A stretch of DNA of 20,214 nucleotides from ZC4RG20 sp964553875. Lineage in GTDB: Bacteria; Pseudomonadota; Gammaproteobacteria; Steroidobacterales; Rariloculaceae. Position numbers and translations under genes: made by a program. The notes below the pieces were generated by a model that worked only from the letters and a program-made list of their open reading frames with translations, was not told where the DNA came from and ran no database searches. The stretch covers positions 1 through 20,214 of the forward strand of contig CAZKNH010000073.1 of assembly GCA_964553875.1 (NCBI GenBank), given 5' to 3'. Positions 1 to 5,848 of the stretch are shown here, in pieces (position 1 is the stretch's first letter; each line of letters begins with the position of its first letter).

Positions 1-1487
1 GCGAGCTCCGGAAGCACCGGTTTCAAATACAGGACGAGCAGGCGAAAGAGATTCAGCCCCTCGGTGCAGACGCCGAGCACGGCTTCGCGGTTCGCTTCGT
101 CCTTCGCCGCGATCCATGGCTTCTCCGCGTCGATGTACTGGTTCGCTCGGTCCGCGAGCGCCATGATGCGGCGCATCGCGCGCGCATAGTTGCGCGCCTC
201 GAAGTCGGCAGCGATCGCGTCGGCCTCGGCCGCGAACTCGGCGAAGAGCTCGGGCTCGGGGAGCTCCGCCGCGAGACGGCCGCCGCCGAGCCGGTGCACG
301 AAGCCCGCGCAGCGGCTCGCGATGTTCACGACCTTGCCGACGAGGTCCGAGTTCACCTTCGCGATGAAGTCGGCAAAGTTCAGGTCGATGTCGTCGACGT
401 TCGGCGCGAGCTTCGACGCGAAGTAGTAGCGGAGATAATCCGGGTCGACGTGCTTCGCGAACGTCGCGGCATTGATGAACGTGCCGCGGCTCTTCGACAT
501 CTTCTGCCCGTCGACGGTGAGGAAGCCGTGCACGAAGACGCCGCTCGGCCGGCGGTAGCCCGAGCCGTGCAGCACGGCCGGCCAGAACAGCGTGTGGAAG
601 TACACGATGTCCTTGCCGATGAAGTGATAGAGCTCGGCGTCGCTGTCCGGCCCCCAGTACTCGTCGAAGTCGAGCCCCTCGCGCCGGCACAGGTTGAGGA
701 AGCTCGCCATGTAGCCGATCGGCGCGTCGAACCAGACATAGAAATACTTGCCCGGCTCGCCGGGGATCTCGAAACCGAAGTAGGGCGCGTCGCGCGAGAT
801 GTCCCAGTCCTTGAGCCCTGCCGCGAACCATTCGTCGAGCTTGTGGACCATGACCTCGTCGACGCGGCCCGGGACCCACTCCCGCAGGGACCGCTCGAAG
901 TCGCCGAGCTTGAAGAACAGGTGCTCGGAGGACTTCACGGTCGGCCGCGTGCCGGAGACGACCGAGACCGGGTCGATCAGATCCATCGGCGAGTACGTCG
1001 CGCCGCAGCGTTCGCACGAGTCGCCGTATTGATCCTCCTTGCCGCAGACGGGGCACGTGCCGCGCACGTAGCGGTCCGGCAGGAACATCTGCCGTACCTC
1101 GTCGTAAGCCTGCTCGATCGTGCGGCGGCGGATGTGTCCCGCTGCGTCGAGCCGCCGGTAGATCTCACGCGTGAGCTCGGCGTTCTCCTCTGCGTGCGTC
1201 GTGATGTAGTTGTCGACGCTGATCCGGAACGTGTCGAAGTCGCGCCGGTGCTCGGCGCTGACGTGCTCGATCAGCGCTTCCGGCGAAACGCCCTCGCGCT
1301 CGGCGCGGAGCATCGTAGGCGTGCCGTGGGCGTCGCTTGCGCAGACGTAGTAGCACGTGTGTCCGCGCATCCGCTGGAAACGCACCCAGACGTCGGTCTG
1401 CACATATTCGACGATATGCCCGATGTGCAACGAATCGTTCGCGTACGGCAGGGCGCTGGTCACGAGGATCTTGCGCTTACGAGTCAC
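1..1487 (-). CDS. metG: Methionyl-tRNA synthetase, 5' part (3' end outside window)
   Basis: This gene encodes the cytoplasmic class I enzyme that charges tRNA-Met with methionine. About 495 codons are visible and the frame stays open to base 1; the E. coli protein has about 677 residues, so the C-terminal part is missing. The N-terminus reads TRKRKILVTSALPYAN, followed by the HIGH-type signature LHIGH near residue 22. Two CxxC pairs (TCPVCG and SCERCG, encoded around 1000-1060) form the zinc knuckle. The KMSKS loop appears as GQKMSKSRGT near 489-515. The start is a GTG at 1485-1487, chosen because the family N-terminus begins just after it; no strong Shine-Dalgarno is seen. Upstream lies a repeat element that may contribute to the promoter. 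The call is very secure. Confidence 0.97.
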   Translation of the reverse strand, partial: MTRKRKILVTSALPYANDSLHIGHIVEYVQTDVWVRFQRMRGHTCYYVCASDAHGTPTMLRAEREGVSPEALIEHVSAEHRRDFDTFRISVDNYITTHAEENAELTREIYRRLDAAGHIRRRTIEQAYDEVRQMFLPDRYVRGTCPVCGKEDQYGDSCERCGATYSPMDLIDPVSVVSGTRPTVKSSEHLFFKLGDFERSLREWVPGRVDEVMVHKLDEWFAAGLKDWDISRDAPYFGFEIPGEPGKYFYVWFDAPIGYMASFLNLCRREGLDFDEYWGPDSDAELYHFIGKDIVYFHTLFWPAVLHGSGYRRPSGVFVHGFLTVDGQKMSKSRGTFINAATFAKHVDPDYLRYYFASKLAPNVDDIDLNFADFIAKVNSDLVGKVVNIASRCAGFVHRLGGGRLAAELPEPELFAEFAAEADAIAADFEARNYARAMRRIMALADRANQYIDAEKPWIAAKDEANREAVLGVCTEGLNLFRLLVLYLKPVLPEL

Positions 1488-1517
1488 TTCTCGGGAGCTC
1501 CGACGGCGGGACGTTCA

Positions 1518-1548
1518 ATTATGACATTTGGCCCGAAAATCGTGTCAG
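1518..1548 (-). promoter_or_regulatory. Candidate metG promoter
   Basis: On the minus strand an extended -10, TGT followed by CATAAT (hexamer at 1518-1523), lies about 30 bp upstream of the metG GTG. A CTGACA hexamer at 1543-1548 matches the -35 consensus at five of six positions, with a long 19-bp spacer. The -35 would lie inside the outermost copy of the neighbouring repeat. It was found by eye and has no experimental support. Confidence 0.35.
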
Positions 1549-1603
1549 ACCGGAAATCGGGGTCAGACCCCTTTTCCAGGGAAATCGGGGTCAGACCCCT
1601 TTT
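1536..1603 (+). repeat. Left repeat cluster, three GTCAGACC units
   Basis: Two units, 1552-1575 and 1580-1603, are identical over 24 bases and begin 28 bp apart. Their core is AATCGGGGTCAGACCCC, a palindrome except for its central base, followed by TTTT. A third, shorter and diverged unit at about 1536-1552 reads AATCGTGTCAGACC. This is direct sequence observation. Confidence 0.8.
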
Positions 1604-1861
1604 GTTCGGGAGCTTGTTCCCATGGCGAAAACTGTTCAGCGGAAATGGCGCTGGAAACGGGTCGACTGGGTTCAGAGCCCGGGTCCGAAACCTTGCTTCC
1701 CCCGGGAAGCGGCGTCAGGCACCTCTCCGAGCCGTGCGAGCCGCGATGGCCTCAGCGAGCGGCGCACGCCAATTGGCGGCGACGCCCGCAGAAAGGCTTC
1801 GACCCGAGCTCGCTCGAATGGGAAAAGGGGCCGACGCGGGCTTGCGGCGATCCCGGGTAGC

Positions 1862-1941
1862 GGGCTCTGACCGCAATTCCACGACAGGCTCTGACCCCAA
1901 TTCCCTCCGATTTCCGGAAATAGGGCTCTGACCCCATTTTT
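1862..1941 (-). repeat. Right repeat cluster, three CTCTGACC units
   Basis: Three units lie at 1862-1880, 1886-1905 and 1923-1941, with the core GGCTCTGACC(C/G)C followed by an A/T-rich tail. They are inverted relative to the left cluster. A perfect 12-bp palindrome, ATTTCCGGAAAT, sits at 1910-1921 between units two and three. Confidence 0.75.
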
Positions 1942-1948
1942 CGGCGGA

Positions 1949-3076
1949 TCAGCCGAGGGCGCGGTCCAGCGCGTCGCTCAGGCGGCCGACCGTGCCGTCG
2001 ACGTCCGCGAGCTTGTCGAGGCCGAACAGGCCGATGCGAAACGCGCGGTAATCGTCGGGCTCGCCGCACATCAGCGGGACGCCGGTCGCGACCTGCGCGC
2101 CCGCCCGCGCGAAGCGCGGCACGATGTCCGGAACGTCGGTGTAGGAGACGACGACGCACGGCGCCTCGAAGCCCGGACCGGCGACGCTCGGGAAGCCGCG
2201 CTCGGCGAGCAGCGCGCGCACGCGGCGGCCGAGCTCGATCTGTCGCTCGCGCGCCCGCTCGAAGCCGAAATCGCGCGTCTCGTTCATGACGTCGCGCAGG
2301 CGCCGCAGGCCGTCCGTCGGCATCGTCGCGTGATAGGCGTGCGCGCCGCTCTCGTAGGTCTCCATGATCTCGAGCCACTTGCGCAGGTCGAGCGCGAAGC
2401 TCGTGGTCTTCGTCTGCTCGATCCGCTCCCGCGCGGCGTCGCCGAGCATCACGAGCCCGGCGCCCGGCGTGCCGGACCAGCCCTTCTGCGGCGCGCTGAT
2501 CAGCACGTCGACGCCGATCCCGCGCATGTCGACCCACAGCGTGCCCGACGCGATGCAGTCGAGCACGAAGAGGCCTCCGACGTCGTGCACGGCCGACGCG
2601 ACGCGGGCCAGGTAGTCGTCCGGCAGCACGATGCCGGAGGCCGTCTCGACGTGCGGTGCGAAGACGACATCGGGCCGCTCGCTACGGATACGCGCCTCGA
2701 CCTCGTCGATCGGCGCCGGCACGAACGGCGCGTGCCGCGCGTCCGCGGTCCGTCGCGCCGTCATCACGATGGCTTCGCTCGGGATCGCGCCCGCTTCGAA
2801 AATCTGCGTCCAGCGGTAGCTGAACCACCCGTTCCGCAGCACCAGGCAGCGTTTGCCGGTCGCGAACTGACGCGCGACCGATTCCATGCCGTAGGTGCCG
2901 CCGCCCGGCACGATCGCGACCGAGCGCGCGCCATACACCTCTTTCAGCGTCGCGGACAGATCGCGCATCACGGTCTGGAAGGCCGCGGACATGTGGTTCA
3001 GCGAGCGGTCCGTGTAGACGACCGAAAACTCGAGGAGTCCCCCCGGGTCGACCGGGGAGCGGGTTGTCGATGTCAT
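1949..3076 (-). CDS. Class-V PLP-dependent aminotransferase, alanine-glyoxylate type
   Basis: This 375-residue protein belongs to fold-type I, class-V aminotransferases (alanine-glyoxylate, serine-pyruvate or aminoethylphosphonate-pyruvate type). The PLP lysine is K198 in the motif SAPQKGWSGTPGAG, and D173 in VLDCIAS is the probable partner of the pyridine nitrogen. PGGGTYGMES at 57-66 is the cofactor phosphate loop, and R347 in FRIGLFG is a likely substrate-carboxylate contact. The frame extends upstream to 3196, but I chose the ATG at 3076 because GGGAG lies about 6 bases before it and the length suits the family. It is divergent from a VOC-fold gene. Substrate specificity cannot be read from the sequence. 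There is no signal peptide, so it is cytoplasmic. Confidence 0.88.
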   Translation of the reverse strand: MTSTTRSPVDPGGLLEFSVVYTDRSLNHMSAAFQTVMRDLSATLKEVYGARSVAIVPGGGTYGMESVARQFATGKRCLVLRNGWFSYRWTQIFEAGAIPSEAIVMTARRTADARHAPFVPAPIDEVEARIRSERPDVVFAPHVETASGIVLPDDYLARVASAVHDVGGLFVLDCIASGTLWVDMRGIGVDVLISAPQKGWSGTPGAGLVMLGDAARERIEQTKTTSFALDLRKWLEIMETYESGAHAYHATMPTDGLRRLRDVMNETRDFGFERARERQIELGRRVRALLAERGFPSVAGPGFEAPCVVVSYTDVPDIVPRFARAGAQVATGVPLMCGEPDDYRAFRIGLFGLDKLADVDGTVGRLSDALDRALG

Positions 3077-3106
3077 GGAATCTCCCGATATGCCGCCGGA
3101 AGGCGT

Positions 3107-3123
3107 ATAGCATACACGGCTAT
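3107..3123. promoter_or_regulatory. Dyad in divergent promoter region, possible operator
   Basis: A perfect inverted repeat, ATAGC, seven bases, GCTAT, lies midway between the divergent aminotransferase and VOC starts. It overlaps weak -10-like hexamers on both strands: TATAGC on plus and TATGCT on minus. No clear -35 was found. A small repressor could bind here, but no regulator gene is adjacent. Confidence 0.3.
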
Positions 3124-3158
3124 CCCGCGTTTGCCCGGGCGAGAGCTTAGGGGGGGCG

Positions 3159-3572
3159 ATGGACGTGCTGATCAACATCGATGTCGACGATCTCACCCGC
3201 GCGGAGCGGTTCTACTGCGCGGCCTTCGGCCTGTCGCCTGGCAGGCGCTTCGGCGAGTTCGGCGTCGAGCTCCTCGGGGCTGCCGCGCCGATCTACCTGC
3301 TCGCGAAGGCTTCGGGCACCCGGGCAACGGAGGCGGCGCACGACACGAGACGCTACGACCGGCATTGGACGCCCGTGCATCTCGACTTCGTCGTCGACGA
3401 CATCGAGGCCGCGGCCCACGACGCGGTCGCGGCAGGCGCGGTGCTGGAAGCACCGATCGTGACGCGCGAGTGGGGCAAGCTCGCGCGGCTCGCGGACCCG
3501 TTCGGCAACGGGTTCTGTCTCGTCGAGTTCAGCGAGAAAGGCTACGACGCGATCGCATCGTCCGGACCGTAG
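3159..3572 (+). CDS. VOC-fold (glyoxalase/dioxygenase superfamily) protein
   Basis: This 137-residue protein has the paired beta-alpha-beta-beta-beta layout of the vicinal oxygen chelate superfamily: an N-terminal half LINIDVDDLTRAERFY and a C-terminal half VHLDFVVDDIEAA, ending in the hallmark ADPFGNGFCLVEF. H74 and E123 are in the usual places for metal ligands of the second half. The first-half position that is normally His appears to be N6, so the metal site may be incomplete. The start is an ATG preceded by a G-rich run that can act as a ribosome binding site. It is divergent from the aminotransferase and convergent with the second PilT-like gene. Whether it is an enzyme or a binding protein is unknown. 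Confidence 0.8.
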   Translation: MDVLINIDVDDLTRAERFYCAAFGLSPGRRFGEFGVELLGAAAPIYLLAKASGTRATEAAHDTRRYDRHWTPVHLDFVVDDIEAAAHDAVAAGAVLEAPIVTREWGKLARLADPFGNGFCLVEFSEKGYDAIASSGP

Positions 3573-3633
3573 CGTCCGGCGCCGCGGTGCTCGGCTGCGG
3601 CACGTCGTCGTCACGCGCCTCGGCAGCGACGCG

Positions 3634-3656
3634 GCGTACGCTCGATGCGCGTACGC
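3634..3656. terminator. Hairpin between convergent genes, possible bidirectional terminator
   Basis: Two copies of the palindrome GCGTACGC, at 3634-3641 and 3649-3656, can pair into an 8-bp stem with a 7-base loop. The hairpin lies between the stop of the VOC gene and the stop of the second PilT-like gene, where a shared terminator would be expected. There is no T-tract on either side, so it is not a canonical intrinsic terminator. Confidence 0.3.
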
Positions 3657-3671
3657 GCCCGCACGCGAGGC

Positions 3672-4733
3672 TCAGGCGATGTCCTTGACTTGCTCGAACT
3701 TGCTCTTGTCGAAGGCCTGCAGGTAAGCCTCCTGGCCCGAAATGAGGCCGGCGTCGAGCAGGCGCTTGAGCGAGGAGTCCATCGTGCACATGCCTTCCGC
3801 GGCGCTCGACTGCATCACGTTCTCGAGCTGCTCGAGCTTGCCCTGACGGATCAGGTTCGCGACCGCCGGCGTGTTGATCAGGATCTCGAGCGCGGCGACG
3901 CGGCCGCTGCCGTCCTTCTTCCGGACGAGCTGCTGCGAGATCACGCCGCGCAGCGACGTCGACAGCATGTTCCGCACGTGATCCTGCTTGTCCGCAGGAA
4001 AGATGTTCACGACGCGGTCGATCGTCGCCGCCGCGCCGTTCGTGTGCAGCGTCCCCATGACGAGGATGCCCATCTCGGCGGCGGTCATCGCGATGCTCAT
4101 CGTCTCGAGGTCGCGGAGCTCGCCGACGAGAATCGCGTCCGGATCCTCGCGCAACGCCGAGTGGAGGGCCGCCGAGAAAGACGGCGTATGGACGCCGACC
4201 TCGCGCTGGCTGATCAGGCACATCTTGCGCTGATGCACGAACTCTATAGGGTCCTCGATCGTGATGATGTGGCCCTTCAGCCGGCTGTTGATCGCGTCGA
4301 CGATCGCGGCGAGCGTCGTCGACTTGCCCGAGCCGGTCTTGCCGGTCACGAGGATCAGACCGCGCGTCGCGTGACCCAAGCTCCGCACGGATTCGGGCAT
4401 TCCGAGCTCTTCGAGCGTCAACGCCGTGGACGGGATCCCTCGGAAGACGGCGCCGATGCCGTTCAGGTGCCGGAAGACGTTCACGCGGAAGCGGGCGACG
4501 TCTGGGATCGTGTAGGCGAAATCCGCGGCGTCGTGCCTCTCGAACTGCTCGAGGGCCGTGCGGCTCATCAGCCGCCCGAGCTCGGCGCGCAGCTCCTCGT
4601 TGTCGAGCTTCTGGTTCTGCACCGTGATGAGCTCTCCGTGCACCCTCATCCGCGGCGGGTCTCCCGCGACGAGATGAAGATCCGAGCCCTTGCGCAAGTG
4701 CATGCTGCGCAGCAGATCGTCGATCAAGGACAT
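3672..4733 (-). CDS. PilT-class type IV pilus retraction ATPase, paralogue 2
   Basis: This 353-residue protein matches PilT-family secretion ATPases, hexameric motors at the pilus base that drive pilin disassembly. The N-terminal PAS-like part starts with KGSDLHLVAGDPP. It is followed by Walker A GKTGSGKSTT (131-140), the Asp box IEDPIEFVHQ (159-168), Walker B with DPDAILVGELRD (197-208), and the His box from G222 through GTLHT (227-231). The C-terminal AVANLIRQ (290-297) corresponds to the AIRNLIRE motif needed for PilT retraction. The motifs are PilT-like rather than PilU-like. The start has CGGAGG about 9 bases upstream, overlapping the stop region of the preceding gene 13 bp away, which suggests co-translation. 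All catalytic motifs look intact. No pilin or assembly gene is nearby, so its role in pili is inferred. Confidence 0.9.
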   Translation of the reverse strand: MSLIDDLLRSMHLRKGSDLHLVAGDPPRMRVHGELITVQNQKLDNEELRAELGRLMSRTALEQFERHDAADFAYTIPDVARFRVNVFRHLNGIGAVFRGIPSTALTLEELGMPESVRSLGHATRGLILVTGKTGSGKSTTLAAIVDAINSRLKGHIITIEDPIEFVHQRKMCLISQREVGVHTPSFSAALHSALREDPDAILVGELRDLETMSIAMTAAEMGILVMGTLHTNGAAATIDRVVNIFPADKQDHVRNMLSTSLRGVISQQLVRKKDGSGRVAALEILINTPAVANLIRQGKLEQLENVMQSSAAEGMCTMDSSLKRLLDAGLISGQEAYLQAFDKSKFEQVKDIA

Positions 4734-4746
4734 CCAGCGGCCTCCG

Positions 4747-5838
4747 CTACCCGATCTTCGTCGTGGGGGAGAGGACCGTCGTGTCGGTGACGAAGCGCTC
4801 GAACTTCTTGCGGTCGGTCGCGTAGCGATACGCGTCGTCGGCGTCGATCTCGCGCTTCGCGATCGCGTCGAGCAGCGCCTGGTCCATCAGCTGCATGCCG
4901 AGATCGCGTCCCGTCTGGAGCTGCGCCGGGATCTGATGCGTCTGGTCCGTCATGATCAGCTTCGCGATCGCGCGAGTCATGATCATGATCTCGACGATGG
5001 CACGCCGTCCGCGGCCGTCAGGCGTCTTGACGAGATTCTGCGTGATGACGGCGTGCAAGCTGTGCGCGAGGAAGCTCTTCGTCTGCTCGCGCTGATCGGT
5101 CGGCAGCGCGTCGATGATGCGGTCGACGGATTTGACCGCGCTCGTCGTATGCAGCGTGCCGAGCACGAGGTGGCCCGTCTCCGCAGCCGTCATCGCCATG
5201 CTGATCGTCTCGCCGTCGCGCAGCTCGCCGACGAGGATCACGTCGGGATCTTCGCGCAGCGCCGCGCGGACCCCGTCCGCGAAGCTGTGGATGTGCGTGC
5301 CGAGCTCGCGCTGGATGATCTGCGAGCGCTTGCTCTGGTGCACGAACTCGATCGGATCCTCGAGGCTGATGATGTTGAGGCTACGCGTCGTGTTCAGGTA
5401 ATCGATCATCGCCGCGAGCGTCGTCGACTTGCCGGTGCCGGTCGACCCGGTGACGAGGACCATGCCCTGATGCAGGTCGCAGAAGCGCGTGACGACGGGC
5501 GGCAGGTTCAGGCTCTCGAGCGTCGGAATCTGCGTCGGGATGCTCCGGAACGTCGCGCCTATCCCTGTCGCTTTGCGGAAGAGGTTCACGCGGAAACGGC
5601 CGCCGTCGGAGCTCACGTACGAGAAATCGAGGTCGTGACCCGCGCGAAAGCGTTCCCGCTGCGACTCGGTCAGGATTTCGTCGACGTAACCCTCGAGCTC
5701 GGCCTCGCCGAGATTGCGAAACTTGATCGGCATCAGGTCGCCGTGGAGTCGCAGCATCGGCGGAACGCCGACCGCGAGGTGCACGTCGGAGCATCCCTGA
5801 GCCAGACCGAGCTTGAGGAAGGCGTCGATGCGCGCCAT
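4747..5838 (-). CDS. PilT-class type IV pilus retraction ATPase, paralogue 1
   Basis: This 363-residue PilT-family ATPase has the N-terminal signature CSDVHLAVGVPPMLR. Its motifs are Walker A GSTGTGKSTT (131-140), Asp box LEDPIEFVHQ (159-168), Walker B DPDVILVGELRD (197-208) and His box TGHLVLGTLHTTSAVKSVDR (221-240). The AIRNLIRE-equivalent is diverged to AIAKLIMT (290-297). It is clearly homologous to the next gene in the operon but far from identical, so the pair is not a recent duplication. It starts 10 bp after the kinase gene stop and ends 13 bp before paralogue 2. The family powers twitching motility, surface sensing and DNA uptake. Which of these applies, or whether the two form a mixed motor, cannot be told from sequence. 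Confidence 0.9.
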   Translation of the reverse strand: MARIDAFLKLGLAQGCSDVHLAVGVPPMLRLHGDLMPIKFRNLGEAELEGYVDEILTESQRERFRAGHDLDFSYVSSDGGRFRVNLFRKATGIGATFRSIPTQIPTLESLNLPPVVTRFCDLHQGMVLVTGSTGTGKSTTLAAMIDYLNTTRSLNIISLEDPIEFVHQSKRSQIIQRELGTHIHSFADGVRAALREDPDVILVGELRDGETISMAMTAAETGHLVLGTLHTTSAVKSVDRIIDALPTDQREQTKSFLAHSLHAVITQNLVKTPDGRGRRAIVEIMIMTRAIAKLIMTDQTHQIPAQLQTGRDLGMQLMDQALLDAIAKREIDADDAYRYATDRKKFERFVTDTTVLSPTTKIG

Positions 5839-5848
5839 GCCGGACGGC

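Larger units (their letters stand above)
1532..1941. repeat. REP/MITE-like element bounded by inverted repeat clusters
   Basis: The left edge carries three units with the core GTCAGACC. The right edge carries three units with the core CTCTGACC, in the opposite orientation. Between them are about 260 bp without a recognisable protein. This interior includes a hairpin at 1695-1710 (GCTTCCC, two bases, GGGAAGC) and a GCGTCAGGCACC motif near 1709-1721. The element fills nearly the whole gap between the aminotransferase stop (8 bp away) and the metG start (about 45 bp away). From memory, repeats with this GGGGTCTGACCCC core are scattered through many proteobacterial genomes, often near Y1-type (RAYT) transposases. 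No such transposase is seen here, so mobility is inferred. Reading frames that cross it are low-complexity by-products of the repeats. Confidence 0.65.

Noticed and set aside
1622..1870. Possible small protein inside the repeat element (MAKTVQRKWRWKR...)
   Set aside because: Low complexity, no ribosome binding site, no resemblance to a transposase, and it ends in a repeat unit. More likely chance.
294..1931. Plus-strand open frame of 545 codons across metG and the repeat element
   Set aside because: It runs antisense to metG, is rich in Arg, Val and Asp as expected from the reverse of a GC-rich gene, and its end is translated repeat sequence (GSDPF, GVRPLF). metG has all its motifs on the other strand.
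2330..3688. Long plus-strand frame opposite the aminotransferase
   Set aside because: It is a shadow of the aminotransferase gene and of the VOC gene in another frame; no family features.
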